DNA from: Marinobacter sp. LV10R510-11A
GTDB taxonomy: Bacteria > Pseudomonadota > Gammaproteobacteria > Pseudomonadales > Oleiphilaceae
Reading direction: 5' to 3'
Length of the DNA: 64,000 nucleotides
Assembly: GCF_900215155.1 (NCBI RefSeq)
Contig: NZ_LT907980.1
Span: 2,852,001-2,916,000, forward strand
The notes beneath the pieces are model-generated. The model did no database searches. It saw nothing but the letters and a program-made list of their open reading frames with translations, and was not told the origin of the DNA. A program made the position numbers and the translations under genes. Shown one piece after another: positions 45,471 through 53,656 of this stretch. How positions within the stretch are numbered: position 1 is the stretch's first letter; each line of letters opens with the position of its first letter.

Positions 45471-47204
45471 TCACACGAGTGCCTTAAAGGGGGTTCGGCT
45501 ATCGGTGAGCGCCTGCCAGGCCTCATAGGTGCTGAGAAACACCTCACCACCCAGATGCGACAGAAGCTCTGTACTCTTAAGACGATCCATAACCGGCCCT
45601 TTTACCTCAGAGAGGTGCAACCGCACGCCGGCATCCTTCAGGCGTTCGTTTATAGCCTCCAGGCTTTCCAGTGCCGAAGCATCCACCAGGTTCACCGCCG
45701 GGCACACCAGTACCAAATCTTTCAGTTCCGGCTCGCCAATAGCCAGATCCATCACCGTCTCTTCCAGAAAGCGCGCGTTGGCAAAATACAGGCTTTCATC
45801 CACCCGCAAAAAAGTGACCTTCGGGCACAGTTCCACGTCGTGCCTAAGCACATTGCGGAAGTGTTCCGTGCCCGGCACCCGGCCAACAACCGCGCAATGA
45901 GGCCGGCTGGTACGATAAAGGAACAGCCCTATGGAGAGCGCCACACCCGCAATGATGCCCGCCTCCACACTGTGTACAAGGGTGAGCACAATGGTTGCCA
46001 ACATGGCGCCAAAATCCGTTCGGGAGTACCGCCACGTGCGGCCCAGCGCCGGGAAATCGATCAGCGTGGCCACGGCAACAATAATGGTCGCTGCGAGCGT
46101 CGCCTGGGGTAAGTAGGCGATGGCAGGCGTTAAAAATAATGTGGCAAGGGCAATTCCAACAGCCGTGTATGCGCCGGCTGCCGGGGTTTCCGCGCCGGCG
46201 TCAAAGTTAACCACCGAACGGGAAAAGCCGCCTGTTACAGGCATCCCACCGGAAAAACCTGCGCCAAGGTTGGCAGTGCCCAGGCCGATGAGTTCCTGGT
46301 CTGGGTCAATCCGCTGGCGCCGTTTCGCTGCAAGGGTTTGCCCTACGGAAACCGACTCCACAAAACCCACAATACTAATCAGCAATGCACTAACCGCAAG
46401 TTGCTGCCAGAGCCCCTTATCCATCGAGGGCATTGTCAGCCCGGGAAGCCCCGATGGCACAATACCCACCAAGCGCACGCCTTGGGTGTCCAGCCGGAGT
46501 TGCCAAGCGACCAAAGTGGTTACCAGCACCGCGAGAATCGGTGCGGTTTTGGTGAGGATGTCCGCCGAGCGGGCGCCCACGCCTGCACGAATCAGAAGGG
46601 GCTTCAGCTGCTTTCGGGCGAACATTAGAAACAGCAGTGCACCGGTACCGATCAACAGGGTCGGGATATTGGTATCACCCATCGACTGAATCAGTGACTC
46701 ACCAATCGTCAGAAGGTTCTGGCCAGACGCCTGTACTCCAAAGATATGCTTGAGCTGGCTGGCCGCAATCACAATCCCAGAAGCCGTGATAAAACCCGAG
46801 ATAACCGGATGGCTGAGGAAATTGGCAAGAAAACCCAGCCGCAAAACACCCATCAGCGTGAGCATGATCCCCGACATAACCGCCAGCAGAACCGCGCCGG
46901 CAACGTATTCAGTGCTTCCAGCCTGCGCCAGCGGCGCCAGTGCAGCAGCGGTCATCAGGGAAGCCACCGCCACCGGCCCAACCGAAAGCGTACGGCTTGT
47001 ACCGAAGATCGCGTAGATCACCAGCGGCAGAATACTGGCGTACAGGCCGACTTGCGCAGGCAAACCGGCCAGCAGCGCGTAAGCCAGGGACTGGGGAATC
47101 AGCATCACGGTTACGATAACCGCAGCCACCAAATCGCTGGTGGCCTGGCTTCGGCCATATTTTGGCGCCCACTGAAGAATGGGCAAATAGCGTTTGAAGT
47201 TCAT
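45471..47204 (-). CDS. SulP-family anion transporter with STAS domain
   Basis: A 577-aa transporter with the SulP core (LVAAVIVTVMLIPQSLAYAL, GLYASILPLVIYAIFGTSRT, GGMPVTGGFSRSVVNFDAGA) of about 12-14 helices and a C-terminal STAS domain (about 435-560, KVTFLRVDESLYFANARFLE and NLVDASALESLEAINERLKD). SulP proteins move sulfate, bicarbonate or dicarboxylates. Encoded 7 nt after the persulfide-dioxygenase-like gene, it may export sulfite or sulfate made in sulfide detoxification. The STAS domain can bind regulators or nucleotides. Confidence 0.92.
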   Translation of the reverse strand: MNFKRYLPILQWAPKYGRSQATSDLVAAVIVTVMLIPQSLAYALLAGLPAQVGLYASILPLVIYAIFGTSRTLSVGPVAVASLMTAAALAPLAQAGSTEYVAGAVLLAVMSGIMLTLMGVLRLGFLANFLSHPVISGFITASGIVIAASQLKHIFGVQASGQNLLTIGESLIQSMGDTNIPTLLIGTGALLFLMFARKQLKPLLIRAGVGARSADILTKTAPILAVLVTTLVAWQLRLDTQGVRLVGIVPSGLPGLTMPSMDKGLWQQLAVSALLISIVGFVESVSVGQTLAAKRRQRIDPDQELIGLGTANLGAGFSGGMPVTGGFSRSVVNFDAGAETPAAGAYTAVGIALATLFLTPAIAYLPQATLAATIIVAVATLIDFPALGRTWRYSRTDFGAMLATIVLTLVHSVEAGIIAGVALSIGLFLYRTSRPHCAVVGRVPGTEHFRNVLRHDVELCPKVTFLRVDESLYFANARFLEETVMDLAIGEPELKDLVLVCPAVNLVDASALESLEAINERLKDAGVRLHLSEVKGPVMDRLKSTELLSHLGGEVFLSTYEAWQALTDSRTPFKALV

Positions 47205-47211
47205 CTGGCGC

Positions 47212-48078
47212 TCAGAACAGGTTAACCGGTATCTTCAGGTAAACCTGGCCGTTGTCTTCAGCCGGTGGCATGTCTCCCGCCCGCATGTTGACCTGCACTG
47301 ACGGCAAAATCAGCCGGGGCATGTCGAGGGTCGCGTCGCGCTCCGTGCGCATCTGCACAAACTCGTCTTCGCTGATGCCGTCGTGCACGTGAACATTGGC
47401 CTCACGCTGCTCCGCCACGGTTGTCTGGTGAGCATACTCATCCCGACCTGGCGCTTTGTAGTCGTGGCACAGGAAAATACGGGTTTCGGAGGGCAGCGAC
47501 AGCACTTTACGGATCGACTGGTACAACACCCGGGCATCGCCACCTGGGAAATCGCAGCGGGCGGTCCCGAAATCCGGCATAAACAGGGTATCGCCTACAA
47601 ATGCGGCGTCGCCGATAACATAGGTCAGGCACGCAGGAGTGTGACCGGGGGTATGCATTACGCGGCCTTCAAGACCACCAATGGCAAAGGTATCGCCATC
47701 CCCGAAAAGGCGATCAAACTGGCTGCCATCACGGGCGAATTCTGTACCTTCATTGAACGCCTTGCCAAAAATCTCCTGAACATCCCGGATGTGGGCACCA
47801 ATAGCGGTTTTACCACCGAGTTTCTCGTGGAGATAAGGCGCGGCTGAAAGGTGATCCGCATGTACATGCGTCTCCAGAATCCATTCAACCTTCAGGTCAT
47901 GTGACCGGACGTATTCAACAATCTCGTCCGCAGAGCGCACATCGGTGGTTCCTGCCGCATAGTCAAAATCTAGCACCGAATCGAGAATGGCACAGGCCTG
48001 GCTGGCAGGGTCACGAACCACATAGCTGAACGTATTGGTGGGCTCATCAAAAAAATGCTGAACGATCGGGTTGCTCAC
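47212..48078 (-). CDS. MBL-fold hydrolase, persulfide-dioxygenase-like (ETHE1/Blh group)
   Basis: A 288-aa metallo-beta-lactamase-fold protein with THVHADHLSAAPYLHEKLGG, the mononuclear-iron HxHxDH motif, VMHTPGHTPACLTYVIGD with the next His ligand, GDTLFMPDFGTARCDFPGG and FLCHDYKAPGRDE. This spacing fits persulfide dioxygenases that oxidise glutathione persulfide to sulfite. I start at GTG 48078 because GGAGG lies eight bases upstream; the GTG at 48087 overlaps that site. It is transcribed with the SulP gene. Confidence 0.88.
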   Translation of the reverse strand: MSNPIVQHFFDEPTNTFSYVVRDPASQACAILDSVLDFDYAAGTTDVRSADEIVEYVRSHDLKVEWILETHVHADHLSAAPYLHEKLGGKTAIGAHIRDVQEIFGKAFNEGTEFARDGSQFDRLFGDGDTFAIGGLEGRVMHTPGHTPACLTYVIGDAAFVGDTLFMPDFGTARCDFPGGDARVLYQSIRKVLSLPSETRIFLCHDYKAPGRDEYAHQTTVAEQREANVHVHDGISEDEFVQMRTERDATLDMPRLILPSVQVNMRAGDMPPAEDNGQVYLKIPVNLF

Positions 48079-48103
48079 GATATTCACCTCCGTTGGAGTG
48101 GCG

Positions 48104-48124
48104 CCTTAGATATTTATTCTAAGG
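48104..48124. promoter_or_regulatory. Palindromic operator candidate (ArsR/BigR-like) upstream of the MBL gene
   Basis: CCTTAGA and TCTAAGG are perfect inverse complements around TATTTAT, 26-46 nt upstream of the start codon and probably overlapping the promoter. AT-rich centred repeats of this kind are bound by ArsR-type sulfide and persulfide sensors (BigR, SqrR), which commonly control this gene type. No such regulator gene is in the window. Confidence 0.5.
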
Positions 48125-48162
48125 ATATACCAAAACGGAATATAAGGTGAAATTCTCTTTTC

Positions 48163-49671
48163 TTATATGCGCGATACCCCTGATGCATCCACAAGGCAGT
48201 CTCGCCCCGCCTGCTTTGCTCGATAAAGCCGGTTGTCCGCCAGGCTGATAAGCGGATCTGGCGATGCTGGAATGCCACTCAACTCCCCAATGGAGGCAAC
48301 ACCCGCACTGACCGTTAGCGGTAAGATCCTTTCTTCAAAAATAAAATCGTGATCACGCACTGCGCGGATAATCCGGCTAACCGTGCGCCTAACGCCTGCC
48401 TGACTCACATCGCTGAAAGCGACAACAAACTCTTCCCCGCCAAACCGTGCCACCACGTCTGCGTCTCGAGTCTGCTCCAGAAGAATGTTCGCAAACTCGC
48501 GCAAACAGAAATCTCCCCCAAGATGGCCGATGGAATCGTTGATGTGCTTGAACCGATCCAAATCAAACATCGCCAGGGTGAAGTGCTCGCCGTAACGACT
48601 GGAGCGGCTCAGCATTTCATTCAACCTGGGCATCAGGTAGCGGCGGTTGTGCAGGGTAGTTAAGGGATCACGAACAGACTGATTAAGAAGTTCGCCCTCA
48701 AGCCGGCTGCGCTCAAGCGCCCCCGAGAGCAGGCCCGATACAATAATCAGAAGATCAGCCTGATCTTCACGCCATGCTCGTTTGCGGATGGAGTCCACGC
48801 CAAAAAAACCGGTGACCAGGCCCCTGACACGAACCGGCACGCAGAACATGGAACAGATACCCTGTTTCTCCAGCATGGTGCGTTCTGGGCCCCCTGGTAT
48901 CTGCTCAAGCTCTTCAACAAAAACGACCCGGTTGCCACCGACCATCTCATCAATCTTATCCTGCCACCACTCAAAATCGACGGTCAGTACGTTACGCTGG
49001 CTGTCGATAAGCGATGGCACGTCAGCTGCACACCATTCGTGGGTATTGTCCATGGTGCGATAGTCCGGCGAGAGGTCATACAGGTAAGCCCGATCCACCT
49101 CGAAGAAACCGCCAATGGTTTTCAGCAACTCAGAAATACACTGATCAATGGTGCCAAAGCCCAAGTTGATAAACTCGGTGGACAGTCTGGCAATTAACTT
49201 CTGAAAATCGGCTTGAAAAGCTGACTCGGCCTCGCCCTCCCTGAGCGTGCGTTCAAGATCTTTGTAGTGCTGGATATTATGAAGCTGGCCATACCAAACC
49301 GTGCTGCCATCGGCCTGGCGCTCTGGCGTTGCGTGGGCTTCAAACCACTCGTAGTGTCCGGCGCTCACTCTCATGCGGGCCTGATACCGCCAGGGCTTGG
49401 AGACCATAGCGGATTCTTCAATGCTGGCGCCAACACCGTCGATGTCCTCTGGGTGGACCGCAGAAAACATCGGATCGGCATTTTTGCGCAAAACATCAGG
49501 ATCGAGCCCCAGAATGCTATTCACCTGGTCGCCAACAAACAGATACCGATGAGACTCACTGTCGGCACTCAGCCAATAGGTAAAAAGAACGCCGGGAATG
49601 CCCGAAGCCAGCTTTCTAAAAAAATAATCAGAGTCGGTGTATCGCGGCCCCTGGCCGGTCTGTGTTGTCAT
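48163..49671 (-). CDS. Diguanylate cyclase with PAS and GAF domains
   Basis: A 502-aa cytoplasmic signalling enzyme. An N-terminal PAS domain (about 15-130, FTYWLSADSESHRYLFVGDQ) is followed by a GAF domain (about 165-320, ICSMFCVPVRVRGLVTGFFG) and a C-terminal GGDEF domain (about 335-500). The GGDEF domain has SVRDPLTTLHNRRYLMPRL and active-site RFGGEEFVVAFSD, so it should make cyclic-di-GMP. No RxxD inhibitory site is obvious just before GGEEF. It stands alone; c-di-GMP targets cannot be inferred. Confidence 0.92.
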   Translation of the reverse strand: MTTQTGQGPRYTDSDYFFRKLASGIPGVLFTYWLSADSESHRYLFVGDQVNSILGLDPDVLRKNADPMFSAVHPEDIDGVGASIEESAMVSKPWRYQARMRVSAGHYEWFEAHATPERQADGSTVWYGQLHNIQHYKDLERTLREGEAESAFQADFQKLIARLSTEFINLGFGTIDQCISELLKTIGGFFEVDRAYLYDLSPDYRTMDNTHEWCAADVPSLIDSQRNVLTVDFEWWQDKIDEMVGGNRVVFVEELEQIPGGPERTMLEKQGICSMFCVPVRVRGLVTGFFGVDSIRKRAWREDQADLLIIVSGLLSGALERSRLEGELLNQSVRDPLTTLHNRRYLMPRLNEMLSRSSRYGEHFTLAMFDLDRFKHINDSIGHLGGDFCLREFANILLEQTRDADVVARFGGEEFVVAFSDVSQAGVRRTVSRIIRAVRDHDFIFEERILPLTVSAGVASIGELSGIPASPDPLISLADNRLYRAKQAGRDCLVDASGVSRI

Positions 49672-50045
49672 GAACCACTCGTCTTACGGGCGTAAACCAG
49701 ATTGATTCCAAAAGTGTAGTCCACAGTTCCATGCACGGCTATTTCATAACCGGCGCATTCATTCGCTTCTGACTTTATGCGGTAATGCAGCCTTCAGACA
49801 TAATGATGGCGGTAATCGCGGCCATGGTGCTGGCATTCCCAACCCGCCGCGCGGCCTTCTACGAAGCACACCAGCGCGTACTAGCAACCTTCTACGGCAG
49901 CGCTACTTGTTGCCGGGTTAGATGTACTAACAGGCTGCCGAGGGGCTCAAAGCTGAAATCCGGCAGATTTAACAAATTTACAATCACCAAAAAAATTGAG
50001 TAGACTGCTGGAATATGAGTTGACCTACTGCGAATGGAATCGAAT
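49672..50045. other. Gene-free region between the GGDEF gene and the accessory island
   Basis: I find no gene I can support here. A frame near 49785-50003 (PSDIMMAVIAAMVLAFPTRR) has no family match. Composition shifts from GC-rich (49.7-49.95 kb) to AT-rich (after about 49.96 kb), which marks the likely left boundary of the AT-rich insertion carrying the next two genes. Confidence 0.5.
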
Positions 50046-50618
50046 ATGAAATACATAGGCAGGACAGCCTTAATCATCTTACTGAGCCTTTCAGAAATTG
50101 CCTGTGCCTCCCAAGATCTCAATGTGCTTGTGCCTGTCGAAGCAAGAGCAGCAACATCAGGCATTACAATAAACCGCACAGCCCATCCCATTATGCTTCC
50201 TCTAGGAACTCTTGCCGGTGCAACTTTTATAGGTAGCGAAGGGGAACTGATAGTCTACGAGGGTAACAAAGGTCTCTATGCCAGTGTCGTTACGCAAGAA
50301 GACTGGGGCACCACTCTGGCAGATTTTCACCGCGTACCAGAGTATGTTTTTAAACGTGACCTCGCCTCAATCCATGACCCAGAGTTTCGAAAGGAGCTTG
50401 AGGGCATAATCCTCATAACACTCGAGCCTGCTGTAGAAAAGGTTTTGAGCGTGATGACAATTGGTAAAATTACAGCCTACATTGCCTTCAACCCTGAAAA
50501 ATCAATCATCATGCTTTCCTCTCCAGATAAGCCAGACTTGTTTACACGACTGGTATTAAATAGGTTTAGCTGGGAAGAAATTGAAAACGAGATCTTGAAA
50601 GGAATCAAGGAACACTAA
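50046..50618 (+). CDS. Unknown secreted or periplasmic protein
   Basis: A 190-aa protein starting MKYIGRTALIILLSLSEIAC with a signal-peptide-like helix. The cleavage site could be type I after ACA, or a poor lipobox (SEIAC). The mature part contains MLPLGTLAGATFIGSEGELI and an alpha-rich C terminus. I recognise no domain. The sequence is AT-rich compared with flanking genes. It is 2 nt from the next gene and likely cotranscribed. Confidence 0.6.
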   Translation: MKYIGRTALIILLSLSEIACASQDLNVLVPVEARAATSGITINRTAHPIMLPLGTLAGATFIGSEGELIVYEGNKGLYASVVTQEDWGTTLADFHRVPEYVFKRDLASIHDPEFRKELEGIILITLEPAVEKVLSVMTIGKITAYIAFNPEKSIIMLSSPDKPDLFTRLVLNRFSWEEIENEILKGIKEH

Positions 50619-50620
50619 AC

Positions 50621-51049
50621 ATGCTCTCAAGGACGGAAAAAGAAGATCTTTTGGCGGTTATCGACATTCTTTTTGATGATAATCAGCTACGTAGATTAAA
50701 AAGCAACTTCAATGAAGATACCGCATATATTGTCGAGCAGGCTATAGAAGAGCTTATAAAGTGCAATGCCAGCATGAAAGAGCTTGTGACAGGATTAGTA
50801 GCGGGAGCTTCCATACTTACGGGCGGTTGGTTAAGACAATCGCTGGACAAAATTGCGCAAGCCCTTCGTGACAAGCAGTTGCAGTTTGATGGAATGGCGT
50901 GCCGGAACCAGGGTAGCAGCCAATTTCCGGCAACAAATCTACCTTTCCACCTTTTAGTAGCTGCCGGATACTTCGTATTCGGTATCATGCGTTCTTCTCT
51001 GGCAACAGGAGCCGGCCGTGACGGACCGCACCTCGCAATCCGATTCTGA
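50621..51049 (+). CDS. Unknown protein, C terminus possibly foreign
   Basis: A 142-codon frame. The first 90 residues form an amphipathic, charged protein (EKEDLLAVIDILFDDNQLRR, IEELIKCNASMKELVTGLVA). The last 50 residues (GMACRNQGSSQFPATNLPFH and on) look unlike a natural domain and overlap the start of cobS, so the original gene may have been cut at about 50895. Partner of the preceding unknown gene. Function unknown. Confidence 0.45.
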   Translation: MLSRTEKEDLLAVIDILFDDNQLRRLKSNFNEDTAYIVEQAIEELIKCNASMKELVTGLVAGASILTGGWLRQSLDKIAQALRDKQLQFDGMACRNQGSSQFPATNLPFHLLVAAGYFVFGIMRSSLATGAGRDGPHLAIRF

Positions 51050-51827
51050 CTCCTCAGCATTCGAACCACCACGCAGCTCGCTGCGTTCCCGTGAATGGCA
51101 GGCGTTCTGGCTGTCCATAGGTTTTCTCACCCGCATTCCCATGCTGGTGCGCATCGATTACTCCCAAAAGCTGATGAATCAGTGCAGCATGTACTTTCCG
51201 CTGGTCGGCCTCTTGCTGGGCGCACTCTATGCCGGATTATTCACGCTCCTCAGCTTGGCATGGAGCCCGCTGGCCTGCGTGCTGCTGGTGATGTGCTTCC
51301 ATCTGTTTATTACTGGCGCCTTCCATGAAGATGGCCTTGCCGACAGCGTGGATGCGTTGGGCGGAGGCTATACGGTTGAGAAGCGCTTGGAAATTATGAA
51401 AGACAGCCGCATCGGCACCTACGGCACCGTGGCTTTGGTGATGGCCCTGGGCTTGAAGGCTGCGCTGTTGATGGACACCCAAAGCATCTGGCTGGCGCTT
51501 TTGTTAGTGCCCGCTATCAGCCGTGTAACGCCACTGCTATTGATGGCGTTTATGCCATACGTAACCGATCCGGATAAAAGCAAAAGTAAGCCTGTGGCAG
51601 AAGCCTTTTCCCGCCGCCGATTGATGGTCAGCTGTGCTTTTACCGCGCTGATCGCGCTCGTATTCAGCTTCTGGTTGCCAGGGCTGTGGCTGGCGGCACT
51701 CACTGCAATCATTACTGTCGCGCTGCTATGGGGTTGGTATCTGCAACGGCAACTGGGCGGTTACACCGGCGATGCACTCGGGGCCAGCGTGGTGTTTTGT
51801 GAATTGGTGCTGCTTTTGGGAGTGTAG
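51018..51827 (+). CDS. cobS: Adenosylcobinamide-GDP ribazoletransferase (cobalamin synthase)
   Basis: A 269-aa membrane enzyme that joins adenosylcobinamide-GDP and alpha-ribazole, the last steps of cobalamin assembly. It has about six helices and the family motifs IGFLTRIPMLVRIDYS, GAFHEDGLADSVDALGGGYT with the Asp-rich metal site, MKDSRIGTYGTVALVMAL and GGYTGDALGASVVFCELVLL. It begins at GTG with AGGAG upstream. No other cobalamin gene is adjacent and no cobalamin riboswitch was seen, so it seems separated from its pathway operon. Confidence 0.92.
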   Translation: MTDRTSQSDSDSSAFEPPRSSLRSREWQAFWLSIGFLTRIPMLVRIDYSQKLMNQCSMYFPLVGLLLGALYAGLFTLLSLAWSPLACVLLVMCFHLFITGAFHEDGLADSVDALGGGYTVEKRLEIMKDSRIGTYGTVALVMALGLKAALLMDTQSIWLALLLVPAISRVTPLLLMAFMPYVTDPDKSKSKPVAEAFSRRRLMVSCAFTALIALVFSFWLPGLWLAALTAIITVALLWGWYLQRQLGGYTGDALGASVVFCELVLLLGV

Positions 51828-51835
51828 ACACTGCA

Positions 51836-51863
51836 TTGACTCCCAGTATCATGCCCTTATAGT
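51836..51863 (+). promoter_or_regulatory. Sigma70-type promoter for the HipA-like/DUF3037 pair
   Basis: TTGACT and TATAGT are 16 nt apart, 46 nt upstream of the GTG start of the HipA-like gene. A close match to the -35/-10 consensus; not tested. Confidence 0.5.
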
Positions 51864-51909
51864 GGTGTGACTTCTTTATCAGGCATAAGAGAAAGGAATC
51901 AACTAACCT

Positions 51910-52662
51910 GTGTCGCCTCCAGAACAATCCGTCGTCGAGATAGTCGAGGTTATCCGTCGCTCAGAGCAAGGTATAACTCGTCCATTTATTTGTCGTGGTG
52001 ACGACGATAATACGTATTTCGTGAAAGGGTTTGGTGCCGGCAGAGATAGTCAGATCAAGGAATGGATCGCGGGCAATCTTGCTCAAAACTTTGGCATACC
52101 TGTAGCGCCATTTAGCATCGTTTACGTACCTGAAGAGTTAATCGAATTACTTTCAGTCGAACAAGCTAGTGATCTTGGTACTGGGCCAGCTTTCGGCTCC
52201 GTTGAGCAAATGGTGACGGAGCTATCGTACTCTCAAGTTAACAACGTCGGTCCCGAGCTTCGGCGCGCCGTCCTGTTTTTTGACTGGTGGATTTCCAATG
52301 CAGATCGCATGCTGACAGAGAGCGGAGGAAATCCGAACCTATTTTGGGAGCCCAATACCCAGCGCTTAGTCGTAATTGATCATAACCAAGCTTTTGACTC
52401 AGAGTTCTCTAACGAGGAGTTCTTTAAATTTCATATATTTAAAGATTTCGCACCTGGTATCTCCGATGACTTATTGGAACGAGAGCACTATACTTCGAGA
52501 GCAGAGCAGGCTCTTCACAACTGGCGATCCATTATGGATAGTATTCCAGAGGAATGGCTTTATAGCGATCAGGAAATGACGATGAAAATCAACCTGAATC
52601 TGGATTCACTGCTTGAGAATCTTCAACGCTTTAACAACGGTGATTTCTGGAGTCGGAAATGA
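51910..52662 (+). CDS. HipA-like kinase-domain protein
   Basis: A 250-aa protein of the short HipA-like kinase group. Kinase features are an ATP-lysine in TYFVKGFGAG (Lys39), a catalytic-loop-like segment DWWISNADRM with Asp132 followed by NPNLFW (Asn143), and a metal-binding aspartate in LVVIDHNQAFD (Asp157). Classical HipA toxins (about 440 aa) phosphorylate GltX; this version lacks their N-terminal subdomain and has no HipB-like HTH partner. It starts at GTG and overlaps the DUF3037 gene by 4 nt (ATGA). Both lie beside a type I restriction system. Substrate unknown. Confidence 0.8.
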   Translation: MSPPEQSVVEIVEVIRRSEQGITRPFICRGDDDNTYFVKGFGAGRDSQIKEWIAGNLAQNFGIPVAPFSIVYVPEELIELLSVEQASDLGTGPAFGSVEQMVTELSYSQVNNVGPELRRAVLFFDWWISNADRMLTESGGNPNLFWEPNTQRLVVIDHNQAFDSEFSNEEFFKFHIFKDFAPGISDDLLEREHYTSRAEQALHNWRSIMDSIPEEWLYSDQEMTMKINLNLDSLLENLQRFNNGDFWSRK

Positions 52663-53507
52663 CTAGGTTCGCGTGTCAATACGCCATAGTGCGATTTATG
52701 CCTTACATTGAAACCGGCGAGTTTGCCAATGTCGGTATATTATTGTGGGTGCCAAAAACACGCCACTTAAGCTTCAAGTTATTGCGTCGAAAATACGCCC
52801 GGATCACCCAGTTTTTTGAAGAGTTGGACAAGGCTGTTTACCTGAAAACCATGGCTAACATAGAAGCAGAACTGTTTAGGGTTCAAAGTATGATGCTTCA
52901 TAACAAGACCACCGAGTTTAGTGGTAACGTCATGGAATACGGCTTCCATAATGGCATATTCGACGAGCTGATTCGTCCCAGAGAAACCATCGCGCGATTC
53001 AGCGAGCGGCGCAGCATCCTTTCTGAAGATCCACAGAAAACCCTGCAAGAGTTATTCGACTATTACGTTGGCCGGAACTTCGTAACCAGGGAATACCAGG
53101 AAACTATTCTGGAAAAAGGTATCAAAAAACTACTTGAACAACGCAACTTGGCTCGCCACTTCTCAAAACGCAAAGTTGAAGATCATCTTTATAGCGTCAC
53201 ATTCCCATTTGTCGAACAAGACGACGATAAAGCTATAAAAGTTATAAAACCCCTATTTCTTGGACAAGCTGACTCTACAGCGATTATCGAGCACGGCGGT
53301 CACTGGAAACTCAAGGTGAACCAGCTGAGGAAGCGTAACTTGCTTCATGGCCCAGTTCTATTTCCAGTTAAAGGGCCCGAAGACGTTCCCCCTTCAGACA
53401 TCAGATTTCAGGCCTTCGAAGAAGCGCGGGATTCTCTGGCGGACGATGCTATTGAGGTGGTGCTATACACTGAAAAAGACAGCATCCTAGAGTTCGCCGC
53501 TCATTAG
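52659..53507 (+). CDS. DUF3037 protein, partner of the HipA-like kinase
   Basis: A 282-aa soluble protein. The N terminus CQYAIVRFMPYIETGEFANV followed by GILLW is the DUF3037 hallmark. The rest is mixed alpha/beta with no catalytic motif that I can name (RPRETIARFSERRSILSEDP, LFDYYVGRN). Translational coupling by the 4-nt overlap with the HipA-like gene implies a fixed stoichiometry, perhaps target adaptor, antitoxin or effector. No function is established for the family. Confidence 0.8.
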   Translation: MTRFACQYAIVRFMPYIETGEFANVGILLWVPKTRHLSFKLLRRKYARITQFFEELDKAVYLKTMANIEAELFRVQSMMLHNKTTEFSGNVMEYGFHNGIFDELIRPRETIARFSERRSILSEDPQKTLQELFDYYVGRNFVTREYQETILEKGIKKLLEQRNLARHFSKRKVEDHLYSVTFPFVEQDDDKAIKVIKPLFLGQADSTAIIEHGGHWKLKVNQLRKRNLLHGPVLFPVKGPEDVPPSDIRFQAFEEARDSLADDAIEVVLYTEKDSILEFAAH

Positions 53508-53656
53508 CAGTTAAGAACCACGCCACTTACTCAGCGATGTGCCGCAGCGGCAACCGGCAGCGCGATCAGTTATGGCCATGTAACCAAAGGAAGTGGCTCA
53601 GTTATTATTGGGTAAGCTCAGAAGCCAACAAAAGGCAGCTCCAGAGTTTACTCGCT

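Noticed and set aside
49785-50003. Small gene before the unknown secreted protein
   Set aside because: No ribosome site and no recognisable family; composition changes within the frame, so it probably spans a junction.
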